A stretch of DNA of 64,000 nucleotides. It comes from Vigna angularis (Eukaryota > Streptophyta > Magnoliopsida > Fabales > Fabaceae). How positions within the stretch are numbered: position 1 is the first letter of the stretch; each line of letters starts with the position of its first letter. Positions 36,789-48,557 of this stretch are shown here, one piece after another. Location of the stretch: NCBI RefSeq assembly GCF_016808095.1, contig NC_068971.1, positions 35,201,631 through 35,265,630 on the forward strand, in the 5' to 3' direction. The translations under genes and the position numbers were made by a program. The notes beneath the pieces were generated by a model. It had not been told where the DNA came from, searched no databases, and saw only the letters and a program-made list of their open reading frames with translations.

Positions 36789-37953
36789 TGTTGGAACAAC
36801 CGGTACCGATTTTGCGCAGCGGAAATATTAAAACAGAGTTCGATAAAGTTTGTTAAATACAAAGAGCTTGTTTGGTCACTTTTAAAAAAAATGGTTCCTT
36901 TAATTTTCTTATAAACTTTTTATCAAACAGTTGATGTGCTGAAAATATAAAGAGTGTAAGGAGTAGAAAAATCACACAAATAATTTTTATCCTGGTTCGA
37001 ATCAAAAGATTCTACGTTTAGTCATTAATCACTATGAATAGTGATTAACTTTTTCACTAAAACAGTTTCACGGTTACAATGAAAGTGAATAGAAAATAAC
37101 AATAACAAAAACACCTTCCTTCGACAAACGAACCAGAAGAGCTTCCTTAGACAAACGAACCGGAAGAGCTTCCTTCAACAAACGAACCGGAAGCAACAAC
37201 TCTGCCAACTTGAAGAGAACCGTTCCGACCTTTGACACACAAAGCGTGAGCTTCTCCTATTTACAAGACTTGACAAGAGCAGGAACTGGCACTTGAGAAC
37301 TTCCTTAGATTTCACTGTATTCTCAAATTCGCAAAGTTACATTCTAAAGTGTTTGGCAAAGGTATATATAGCCTACTGGTCCGAAACTGAAAAGACTTAT
37401 TACAACTACCAGAGATAATCGATTATTGTAAGTGATAATCGATTATATGCGAGACTTGGAACAGTTAGGATTTTTAACTCTTCAACTGTTCGGCTCGAGT
37501 TCTTCATCTTCTGCTGCTCGGTTTGATTTGGCACAGACTCCTACCGTTCGGTTTAAACCTTATCACTTTCTGTCGTTCGGCTCAATTCGTGTTCGCCCAG
37601 TGTTAGTGACCGTTCGGTATTCAATTGGGTTTGGCTAATGTTCAACTTCGTTCGGTCTTGTGAGTGTCCGTTCGGTCTTGAACTGTGTTCGGCTAGTGTT
37701 CATCCTGTGTTCGGCCTTGAACTGTTATACATCGTCCAGCCTTCAACTATTACATATCGTTTGGTCTTGACTGATAGTGATCATTCGGTCTTCAACTGCT
37801 GAGTCACCGTTCGATCTTAACTGCTCGGTTCTGGTGTCTTGTCTTATACAGAAATGCTTTTAAACTTCATACAACAAGAGTCTTCATATTCTTCACTTTG
37901 TAGCATCATCAAAATCATTAACTTCAAGACACCAATGCTCCTCATTGGTAACA
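36789..37953 (-). repeat. 5-prime LTR of SIRE-like element
   Basis: Full-length LTR of 1,165 bp. About 37413-37953 matches 33071-33611. A degenerate direct repeat of CTTCCTTMGACAAACGAACC-like phrases lies at about 37115-37195. Confidence 0.88.
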
Positions 37954-38635
37954 AGAACGACAACGGCGGCACAAACAAAACAAAGGACTTACGGCGGAGC
38001 GGCGTTGACGGTGGTGGAGGCAGCCCTGGGAGAGAATAACGACAGTGGCGGCAAAGGCGGAAGACAAAGGCGCAAGGAGAAGCAATGAAGAAAAATGGTG
38101 CACAGGCGCAACATAGCGAAGAAGAATAGAAAAAAGAAGTAGCGCGAATGAAAAGGGCTAGAAATTTGAACTTATTAAGTTATACTACCTCGGTTGTCAA
38201 GAATAATCCAAGCAATAGGGCACTACGGTCTTGTTTATTCAAGAAACCGAGGCTTATAGTGTAAATAGAAAGACAAAAACTCAAGCTTATATGCCTCGGT
38301 TATCAAAAGAACCGAGGCCTAAAAGCTTTTTGACCTCGTTTCTAGTGCTACCCGAGGTCATTTCACTTGGCCATAACTCTCAAAACGTGTTGCCGACTTG
38401 ACTGACTTGACGTGTTGTAGGCGTGTTGCAGGCCTTTCTACTTCGGTTCTGCGTGCAACCGAGGCAGTATCACCTTTTCATACACCTTTCAGATCGTTTC
38501 AGACGAAAAGCTAGCAAGTTAGGTGATGTTTAGGCACCAGTTCCCTTTGCAACAGAAGTGGTAGCACTGTTATGCACCGGTTTAGTGTAAACAGAGGTCT
38601 ATTGTGCGAGTTTAAAAGCACATTTTGTACTAGTG
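37954..38635. other. Right subterminal region of the large CACTA element
   Basis: Begins GC-rich (repeated GGCGGC words, 37965-38060), then AACCGAGG/CCTCGGTT motifs at about 38188, 38247, 38300-38350 and 38450, ending GTACTAGTG. A 66-aa ORF at 37839-38039 crosses the LTR boundary and is not a gene. Confidence 0.65.
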
Positions 38636-38894
38636 AAGGACAAAGGTGTAACATACATCAAATACTAAAATTTAATACAACAATATATATACTTCCAAGT
38701 ATTTGATTAAATTAAAAACACTTATAATGGAGCTACAATCCAACAAAAACAAATACTTCAAATTGTGACCATAGCAAACTTTAACCTTAGCAACAATCCA
38801 ACAACAACAAACACTTTAAATTGTGACCATATTGAACTTTAACATTAGCAGTGAAAATGTTGGTATGGTATAGCAAAAGATAATAACAAATTTA
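38636..38894. other. Spacer between two CACTA ends, with a 58-bp direct repeat
   Basis: Two imperfect copies of ACAATCCAACAAMAACAAA...CTTTAAC start near 38735 and 38793. It lies between outward-facing CACTA-type ends. Origin unknown. Confidence 0.5.
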
Positions 38895-40200
38895 CACTAG
38901 TAAAAAAACAAATTTTAACTCGCGCATTTGACACCGGTTTAGTTGGATCTGAAGCAAAAAATGGTGCCGTGACATTTTTGTAATTTTTTTGAAAAGGTAT
39001 ATGTCTCGATTAAAAACGAACTGATGCCTAAAACTGGCGTGGTGACATTTTTGTAATTTTTCGCAAACGTATATGCCTCTGTTAAAAAAGAATCGATGTC
39101 TAAAATTGGTGCAGTGGCATTTTTGTAATTATTGCAAAAGTCTATGACCTCGATTGTTTAGAGAATCTAGGCATAAAATAACTAAAAAAAATTATTTTTT
39201 TAGAGGGTTTAGGCATTGGTTCTTTATAGAACCGAGGTCATAGACCCTTATTGCATCGGTTAAAAAAACAAGTGAGGTATAATAACATCTATTTAGGGTT
39301 AAATTTTGTGAACAAATGCATTTTCAAACAAAAGCTTTTGTGTTTATGGTGTGCGATGCTGCTCTCTTTCTTCCATTTTCGTAGCCATCCTCTTCAACTT
39401 TTCGTGCTTTTTTTCTTTCATTTTACGTTGATTAAGTGCTTAGGTATGATTTTCTTTCGTTTTGACCGATTGATTTTGTGCACAGGTGTTCTTCAGCTCT
39501 TTGAATAGACGCTTTAGGATGTTCATTTCGTTTCGTTTCAGTCCCAAACTCACCTTCAAGGTTAGTTTCGTTTTAGGTTTTTCAAGTTTCCGTTTAGTTG
39601 ATTGTTCCTCATACACCATACACATCAAAACATTGGTATATGTAAAACTGAGAGTATGCTCAAACGAACACTAAATGAAATGAAAATTTTTATGGAGAAC
39701 CAAAAAACATGAAATCCCCTCAAAAAAATTTTCAGCTCAAAATTCAAAATGTAACTTTTTTAATTTTTTTTAAAGTTTGAAAAAAAACAAAAAAACAACT
39801 CTCGATAAATAGAAAACAATGTTTTCTACGTTTGTTTGTGTTTCTGGGATTTTTTCATATGGTTTATGTGATACAGAAACAATAATTTTTTTTAAATAAA
39901 TATACTTTAGACCGCGGTTCTAGTAAAAACTAAGACAAAAAATTGTCTATTACCTCGGTTCTGGATCCAACCGAGGCAATAGGCCCTTTAATTAATTAAT
40001 TTTAAGGGTCTACGACCTCGATTCAAACTAGAATCAGGGCAATAGACCCAATTTTTTATTTATTTTTACTTGCTTTACTGCTTTGGATTTTTGAACCGAG
40101 CAAAGTCTTGACTTTTTACTTCGCCTGAATATACCTCGGTTGCAGAACCGCTATTATAAACCCAAAACAACAGAGGCAATATCCCTTAGTTGCATTAGTG
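38895..40200. mobile_element. CCTCGGTT-type CACTA-like non-autonomous element
   Basis: The left end reads CACTAGTAAAAAAAC and the right end reverse complement CACTAATGCAAC. CCTCGGTT/AACCGAGG-like motifs in both orientations cluster at 38935-39260 and 39910-40160. The middle has no domain-bearing ORF. A 3-bp target duplication is not clear (TTA left, ATA right), so limits are tentative. The left end resembles the right end of the neighbouring large element. Confidence 0.55.
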
Positions 40201-40319
40201 ATAATGTGATTTACCTCATGAAGTCCATGTTTATTGGAAACATTGATTATCCAAGTCTTGATCATAATGTGGATGCACATGATTGATACCTGTTGAAGTG
40301 TCTGCATTTTGCCTTTCCA

Positions 40320-40660
40320 ACAATAAGGTTAATTGTCACTTGATCAACTTCATAGCATATTTCTTATTTGTTTCAGCCAAGCCCTCAAATGTTGCATAAA
40401 CTATCTCATCAACGACAACTGCTTTATGATATGTTTTAGTAGCTCTTAGAGTGTTATTTTTTTACTTCTTCCTAAAGTCTCTTTATCTCATGCAATTGTT
40501 CCTGTGTTGGAAGAATTGTCCAGGATAATGTTGAAGGTTGAGTGAGGAATGACATACCATGATGAATGTTGGTAGCCAAGTCACCAATGCCATAAACTCT
40601 ACCTCTCCACTTCCCTCTAACAACATCTTTCCAGTATTGAATCCTTGTTGATGTTATAGA
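40320..40660 (-). pseudogene. Plant transposase (Transposase_24-like) remnant
   Basis: On the - strand about 40655-40500 reads QYWKDVVRGKWRGRVYGIG and continues into DLATNIHHGMSFLTQ, followed by a degraded Lys/Glu-rich helix and VVVDEIVYATFEGLAETNKK in another frame near 40420-40375. The GRVYGxG motif is common in plant CACTA second ORFs. Several stops and frameshifts. It abuts the CACTA-like end at 40200 and may be its former coding part. Confidence 0.55.
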
Positions 40661-41544
40661 TTCTATCGAATTATATGATTCTTTATCTCACACACATTAA
40701 ACATTATACATGCGTAAACGTTATCCTAAACGCTAAACGTTACTCTAAACAGACTTTGCATAAACGCTAGTACACATACCATGCTAAATGCTAATGAACG
40801 TCTAACATATTAAATGCATGTACAAATAGTACTCTCTTGTCTGTTGTGTATATTCTCTTTATCTGTACAACTCATAAAAGGTAAAAGCTTTATTCAAAGT
40901 TTTACATTAAATATGAAGAATGTTAAGAGATAGCAATGTTTCCTCAATGCCTTCTGTTTGACGGATCCGTACAAGCAGCACAATTGTCCCTACAAGAAAC
41001 AACATGGCACTTGACCTTGTACCAAAAGGATACACACCTACGTAAAAGTCAATGTTTCTAAGTAACAAATCTTTTTCAAAAATGCATATAGAAAGAAGAT
41101 TACATGAACAGAACATCTAGTCAGTTGGACTAGTGTAAAACTAGGAGTGTTAATATTTGTTTGTAAATCAAGAATGGTAAAACTTGTATAGTCAGTTGGA
41201 CTAGTGTAAAACTAGGAGTGATTAAACTTATGTAATCTTTTAAAGATTACTGAAACCCCTTAAAAGTACTTAAAGACGAACTAGACATAACTCAGTTTGG
41301 AGTAAATCAATATAAAAATAAGTATTTTCTCATCTTATCGTTTTAAAAGTTTTTTAAACACTTTTCTAAAATCCTCAAGTGTTCAACATTATCTGCAAAC
41401 CGTTTAACCCTCATAAATAACATCTAAACTCCATTTTGAAAAAGTTTTAAACTTTATTCAATCCAATCCTCGCATTTCTAGAGTTTAATTGTGTTTCATA
41501 TGCAACTTTAACATTAATTTATAACAATGTAGAAATTTAAACAT
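40661..41544. other. Intergenic region with a 33-bp direct repeat
   Basis: TAGTCAGTTGGACTAGTGTA followed by AAACTAGGAGTG occurs near 41119 and again near 41189, 70 bp apart. A cluster of ACGTTA/AACGCTAAACGTT words is at 40710-40800. No gene recognised; the - strand ORF 40907-41116 is uninformative. Confidence 0.5.
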
Positions 41545-41905
41545 TCGTGAGATGAGAATTACACAACACTCCTATTTAACTAGCTTTTAATTAGCCTATA
41601 ATATTATTGTGAGCCTTTGAAATTAATTTATGAACACTAGAAAGTTACACAACACTCCTATTTAACTAGCTTTTAATTAGCCTATAATATTATTGTGAAC
41701 CTTTGAAATTAATTTATGAACACTAGAAAGTTACACAACACTCCTATTTAACTAGCTTTTAATTAGCCTATAATATTATTGTGAACCTTTGAAATTAATT
41801 TATGAACACTAGAAAGTTACACAACACTTATATAACCAGCTTTTAACTAGCTTATAATGTTATTATTATGCAACTTTGATATTAATTTATGACAATGTAG
41901 AAATT
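41545..41905. repeat. 86-bp tandem repeat, nearly four copies
   Basis: Units beginning ACACAACACTCCTATTTAAC start at 41561, 41647, 41733 and 41819 (period exactly 86). Central units are almost identical; the last is diverged. Sequence on both outer sides (ACAATGTAGAAATTTAAACAT) is also shared, suggesting a longer ancestral unit. Confidence 0.9.
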
Positions 41906-42751
41906 TAAACATGCATGCAGTCAGAATTGAAGTAAAAAATACTTTAAAAAAGTAAAAAAAAAAAAAAAAACTATGCAAATGAAGACTTTATAGATATAAC
42001 TGACATTAATAGAAAGTTATATTAATACCGAATCCGTTAAATCATTTGAAAGTGAAAACTATAAGAAAGTGAAAATTTAATTCACTACCACACATGTGGG
42101 AAAAATGGGCCCAGCTTACATGAGGAAATTCCCTACCCGAGTTAATTTCTCGACAGATATTCCTTTGATTCTTTATCAATAACTAGATCGGGGTTTTCAA
42201 TTTAAGTATATTATAATATTAAAATATAAGAATATTAAAAATATTAAAAATATCATTTCATGCAATTTTATCCGAAAGATTTTGAATTAATGATCAAAAA
42301 ATATTTATATACTACAATTTAAAAGTTAAAAAAATTAGGTGATGTATTTTTTTTATTACATCTGAAAGCTAAATAAATCATTTTACATTGAACAATTTAA
42401 AATTTAAAATTTTCTTTTAGACTGTTTAATCTGAACATATATTATTATTATATAATACATTTTTTTTCTAATTTTTAAATTGTCAAATTTAAAAATATAT
42501 TATAAATTATACAGTAATAAATTATGTAATTTGAAAATACATTTAAAATTTCGTTATTGTTGAATTGGAAAGTTTATTTCCTTTGGTTTATTTCGAAGGG
42601 TGAAAAGATAATTACCATAAATTCTCAAGAGGCAAAATGGATATTTCAAAGAGAATTGGCGGTGTAGGAGAAACGCAGAGCGGTACAGAGAGCAAATAGT
42701 CACTAATTTTCAAGCAATTGGACTCCTTCAAAGTCCAACTAACGGTCCAAA
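41906..42751. other. AT-rich spacer
   Basis: Non-coding, with an A17 run near 41954-41970. Nothing else is recognised. Confidence 0.5.
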
Positions 42752-43440
42752 GAAGGATGTTACTCCCTCCACCACCACCCCTTCTCCCTCCATCTCTCCA
42801 CAAATTTTGTAATGACAAAATTGTCCTTTTAATTTTTAACCTTTTTACTTTTAATTTTATTTATTTACCAAACCCTACATCCCTGTTACTCTCTCGCGCA
42901 CAGCCCCACCCCTCCGCTTTCTCTTACTCTTTCTTGTGAGATTCGTCGTTTCTTCTTTCCACCTCCGTCACACTCTTTTATCTCTTTCGGTGAGACTTCT
43001 CACCCCAACTCTCCCTTTGCTCTCCGTTCGTGGTGGTGTGATAGTGTGGTTGTTCGTGCTCTTCGTGATATGGCTCATACAATAATCATTTCAAATTTCT
43101 TTTTAATTTCGTTCAGTGAATCATTAAAGTTATTAAATCATCCAGTAGTAACAGAAACCAAACACAAATCAGTTATCAGTTCAGAAGGTAATTTTTAAAC
43201 TGTCGAATAAAGAGTTTTTAACAAGTAATAACAAATAATCTTCCTCTAAGTTCTAATTGTAACATCAACAATCCATCTGCACAGATAATTTTCATTAACA
43301 AATACAATGGTATAGCCAAGCAAGTTCTTCCTACAAAGAAACAATGACCTAAAGTCAACCAGAGACCCTATCCAAAACACACTGAACCCTACAATTAACA
43401 AGAAACCAAGTAAATCACTAAAAGAGGAAGAAGCACAGAC

Positions 43441-43958
43441 CAAGCCAGACTTGACTTTTTCCAAGAATTCACTTTCTTGAAAGCCTCTAAAGAAGAATCG
43501 TGCTTCTCAAACTCCTTGAGCCTGATCTTCAATGCACGAATCGGCTCCCAGTCATTCGATTCACCCTCGCCTTCGTTTTTCCACTCCTCCGAGAAACTCA
43601 ACCTCCTTCCCCTCTTCTCAAAATCCATAATCCCATCTTCCTCTGCCAACACAATAGACTTCTCTATCACGGAAAGGTTGATTCGAATCCGCGACCTTGA
43701 GCTCCATTTCTCCAGAACCCTCTTGCTCAAATCGGGTGAGGAGTAGGCGCGTCGAATCTCCGACAGCTTCGGGCATAGACTCTTGACGAACTCGATCTCC
43801 CTCGGCGGTGGAGAGCGCATGGCCGGAACTGAGAAAGACGACGTTGCGAAATTGAAGAAGTTCTCGAGCTCGCGGTCAAATGACGTCGCTAGGTCTTTGA
43901 ACGAGTTCGCTCGGTCACGCATGAGTTGGATATCAGCGTCTGTTGAGTCTCGAACCTC
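43441..43958 (-). pseudogene. DGD1: Captured exon 1 fragment of DGD1 (digalactosyldiacylglycerol synthase 1)
   Basis: DGD1 adds a second galactose to MGDG in the chloroplast outer envelope. Read on the - strand, EVRDSTDADIQLMRDRANSF, then LATSFDRELENFFN, VPAMRSPPPREIEFVK, PKLSEIRRAYSSPDLSKRVL, EKW...SRIRI, then DWEPIRALKIRLKEFEKHDS match the N-terminal, non-catalytic part of plant DGD1 as I remember it. One frameshift near 43480 separates this from the next stretch, GFQESEFLEKVKSGL, which ends at a GT donor (43440-43439); intron-like sequence continues beyond. The first 25-30 residues of DGD1 and all glycosyltransferase exons are missing. The fused ORF (44078-43395) could be transcribed but not as an active enzyme. 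Confidence 0.85.
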
Positions 43959-44000
43959 CACGGATATGGCATATCCGTGAACGGATGTGACACATCCGTT
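43959..44000. repeat. Two abutting 21-bp perfect palindromes
   Basis: 43959-43979 has arms CACGGATATG and CATATCCGTG around a single G. 43980-44000 has arms AACGGATGTG and CACATCCGTT around a single A. They touch with no gap and lie exactly at the upstream end of the DGD1 homology. Confidence 0.9.
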
Positions 44001-44210
44001 TAATGACATATAACGACAGATCTCACAAGAAAAAGTAAGAGAAAGCTGGGGGTGGGGCTGTGCATGAGAGAGTAACAATGAGGGATGTAGGGTTTGGTAA
44101 ATAAATAAGATTAAAAGTAAAAAGGTTACAAATTAAAAGAGCAATTTTGTTATTACAAAATTTGTGGGGAGGTGGAGGAAGAAGCGGTGGTGGAGGGAGT
44201 AACACCCTCC

Positions 44211-46243
44211 AAATAATGATTCAAATGGTTTTGGAAAATCTTATCATTTGAAAAGCATGATAATAACATTCTTTTTCCAATTAGAAAATGTAGCAATATA
44301 ACGTTCTTTTTATTCATCACTCTTTTTTTCTCTAAAATCCTTTTAGACAAATTTTAAATACGAGAAACATGTATATTTCCATTTTAACCAACATGAAACA
44401 TTTTAATTCAAACTAAATGATAACAAAACATGTTTTTATTATTATATTTTTTTATTCTCTCTTTCTCATTGTTATTGTTTTATATTAAACTTTTTTTATC
44501 TTTTTAATTTTTCTTCTTTTTAGTGTATATATATTATTCAATAATTTAGTTATTTTTAATTAAATATCTTCTTGAGAAAAATTTCCAAGTTCTTAAATAA
44601 AAACTAGCTATATGGTATTGTTCTTTGCAATGAGAAGAATTGGGAGATGCAAGTAGGTAGTTGGATTATGGTGACTCAATGAGACTATGAGTAAGAAAAT
44701 TAACTTATTTCATTTTAGATGATCAATAAAAGTGGCTCCAACCCTAAAATGAATCTAGAATTATTTTAATCTTATCTGAACAACTTTTATTTTGATTTCT
44801 TTTATCCAAACTACACTGCTATTGATTTTTTAATTTAAAAAATACGCATTTGTACTTTACAATGAAATAAAATATGTTCTGTTTTAAGATAGCATAATGA
44901 AGAACTCTTTGAAAAAAGGACAGAATTTCTTATAATGCAAAACAAAGTTGAGATTTATCTCGTCATAATGATATTTTATCTTAACTCTAATTTTCTGTAA
45001 TTGTTTATCAAATTTTCTATGTCCAAAAAAAAAGAATGTAAGTCTATTTATTCCCTCTCACATTTTATTTCTTTTGTTTCCTTTTTATGCTTTATAAAGA
45101 CTAATTATTAATTAAACTTTTTATCTTACAACTAGTTTAGTTCTTTGCCTTATATTTTACATTATTATTTATTCATTTATACACATCATTTTGAGTATTT
45201 TCCGTGCCTGCCAACTAAAAGTAAAAATAGCATGTGTAGAAATTAAAATAGGTTAATTTTAAAATATAAATGTTGAAAAATGCTTTTTTGTAGTTATAAA
45301 AATCATATAAATAATTAAACCTAAAAATACTAACCTTTTTATTTTTTTTTACTTTATTGTTGTTTATTTAACCACATATGATTTAGCAATCGAGAATGGA
45401 AAAAAAATCACAAACAAATTTACAAAACAAGGTGAATTATAAATATAAAGGTCATTCTCAGAATTTGTAATCTCAGTACGGACAATCGACCTAAATGTTT
45501 TTGCTACTGGTATTAACGGCTGATAAAACATCAAGGCAAAATAATATGACTAATGTCCTAACCTAATTTTGAAGCTTAAATTATTTTTCGTGTTCAAAAT
45601 TATTTTGTTAGGATGACTAAATATCTCAACCTATCATAATTTGGAACTTTGTATTTATTGGATATGTTGTTCCTCTTTATCTTCTTCTTGTTTCTATTAG
45701 GTATGTTAAGTGCTTAGGTTTTTCTTCTTATGTCGTATATTCTCTTTTTCTTTAGGTTTTTCTGTATCATGTTTTCTTTTTCAATAATATTATTTTCTTC
45801 TTATTGTTAATAATATTTGTAATATGGTATTAACACATGCAACACTTTGACACAAATTTGACATATATGTGGGAATATATATTTTATTTTTAGTGTCTTT
45901 ACTAATTTCAAATCTAAATCGATTCTAAATATGTTACATCTTTCTTAATAGTTTGTATGACTTATTCTCTCACATATATGGTTAATCCCGGTGTTAAATG
46001 AGTTAAATGATGTCCAAAAATGTACTTCCAGACTTTTTTCCTTTGTTTTTTTATAAATGATTCATGTTTACAATTTTACAAAACCTGAAAAATAGAAAAC
46101 TAGCAAATGTAGTACAGTTTGATATTTCATATATCAAGAACACATTTTCAAATCTGTTTAATCTAATCAAAACTATAAACTAAAGTTATCACAAGTAAAA
46201 ACCTGAAAAACCATGTGAATGTGGCTAGCACATATTTGTATGT
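44211..46243. other. AT-rich intergenic region
   Basis: No domain-bearing ORF, clear repeat or element end was recognised between the Pack-MULE-like unit and the AGT tract. Confidence 0.5.
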
Positions 46244-47584
<1,341 letters not shown>

Positions 47585-47819
47585 TGGTAGCCTACGGCCA
47601 ACTGTTCCTTCTAGAATTTCTTTTAAAAGAAAAGGTCATTTTTTATTTTTCTTCAATTTATTTTGTTTTTTTTCTTTTTTTTTCAAACTTTGCAAAATAT
47701 TTCACATACTTAGACTTTGAATTTTGATCTAAAATTTTTGTGGGGGCTTCTCATGATTTTTTTATGCTTTTAACAAATTTTCAAGTTATTAATTCTTTTG
47801 AATATACTCACAGTTTTAC
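47585..47819. other. Spacer after the AGT tract
   Basis: T-rich sequence without recognisable features. Confidence 0.4.
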
Positions 47820-48557
47820 CCTAAGTTTGGATGTCTACAATGGATGAACAACAAACAAGTTCACCCATACCAATATCAACAATACCAACAAGTTCAACTA
47901 ATTTATAACCCATAAACAACAAAAACGAAAGTTCATAAAAAATCCAAAACGAAACTAACATTCTTAAAGGTGGGTTCGCTGCCAGAATAAAATATTGTCG
48001 CCATTGAGGGAGAAAGGAGAACACATCTATGCTCCAAAGAGTACATGTGCATGAAGCCAACGGTCAAAATAAAAGAAAATCATACCTAAAGTAGTTAATC
48101 ATCGCACATTTGTTTAAAATGAAATAAAGATTACATGTGTTGGTCACTAAAAACTTCGTCTAATAAGGGCTTGAGTAGAGAAGAAGGTTTTGCGCAAAGA
48201 TAAAGTGAATAAGTTTTCACCCTTTCGTCCAAATTTTTAACGAATTCACTAACATATAATATCTGAAAACTAATATTCCAACGTCTTACAGCTCTTTAAT
48301 GTTTGAAACTAGGACATTCGATGTCATATGTGGGTACATTTTCACCTTTGCACCAAACATTATCATGAAATTTATCCAATATGACGTCGAAAATTAATAA
48401 TTTCAACATCTAAAGAGCATATAACGTCAGAAAATTTTAAATTTCGGCGTCTAAATTGAACATTTATTTACAAAGATGCCACTGATCATTTTTAACGTTG
48501 ACTTTTTCATATTTGGATGTTGAACGAGACAAGTTAAAGCTTAATTTTGCACTAGTG
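47820..48557. mobile_element. Terminal fragment of a third CACTA-type element
   Basis: The right end GCTTAATTTTGCACTAGTG (ending 48557) is a CACTAGTGCAAAATTAAGC terminus in reverse. Inside it, words like GACGTCGAAAATT, ACGTCAGAAAATT and GGCGTCTAAATT recur (48320-48470) in the manner of CACTA subterminal motifs. No matching left end was found, so the left limit is a guess; the AGT tract may lie inside it. It cuts a Copia pol remnant that resumes at 48558. Confidence 0.6.

Larger units (their letters stand above)
33071..37953 (-). mobile_element. SIRE/Maximus-like Ty1/copia element, gag-only, 3-prime LTR truncated
   Basis: Read on the - strand. The 5-prime LTR (37953-36789, 1,165 bp) begins TGTTACCAATGAGG and ends GGTTGTTCCAACA. 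Next comes ATTGGTATCAGAGC (36788-36775), a Met-tRNA primer-binding site, then gag (36745-35116), then about 1.5 kb of non-coding sequence with no pol domain, then a polypurine tract AAAAAAGGGGGAGAT (about 33625-33611), then a 3-prime LTR kept only as 33611-33071 (541 bp). Truncation removed the outer 600 bp or so and any left target duplication. LTRs are rich in CGTTCGG words and paired ATAATCGATTAT palindromes. It lies inside the large CACTA transposon. Confidence 0.88.
23658..38635 (-). mobile_element. Large decayed CACTA (En/Spm) transposon with nested insertions
   Basis: The left end reads CACTAGTGTAGTG and the right end, reverse-complemented, CACTAGTACAAAATG. Both subterminal regions carry many copies of the CCTCGGTT/AACCGAGG motif in both orientations, a CACTA signature. 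Between them, on the - strand, are a TNP2-family transposase and a second CACTA ORF. Total span is 14,978 bp, of which about 1.0 kb is a small CACTA element and about 4.9 kb a Copia element. The expected 3-bp target duplication is not seen (ATG left, AAG right), so one end may be wrong or mutated. Internal GC-richer non-coding stretches (24.9-26.1 kb and 37.95-38.16 kb) are typical long subterminal sequence. Confidence 0.75.
42752..44210 (-). mobile_element. Pack-MULE-like element carrying a DGD1 exon
   Basis: About 200-bp inverted repeats flank the unit: 42752-42950 on the + strand and 44210-44013 on the - strand both start G(A/G)AGG(A/G)TGTTACTCCCTCC and run through CCACAAATTTTGTAAT, TTATTTATTTACCAAACCCT and CTTGTGAGAT with roughly 85-90% identity. 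Such long TIRs around host exon sequence fit Mutator-like (Pack-MULE) elements. Between them lie about 490 bp of unassigned sequence and a DGD1 exon with adjoining intron. A 9-bp target duplication is not evident, so the outer limit could be off by a few bases. No transposase. Confidence 0.75.

Noticed and set aside
23655..38638. 3-bp target duplication for the large CACTA element
   Set aside because: ATG on the left and AAG on the right do not match, so no duplication is claimed.
42740..44222. 9-bp target duplication for the Pack-MULE-like element
   Set aside because: Flanks beside the inverted repeats share no convincing 8-11-bp word.
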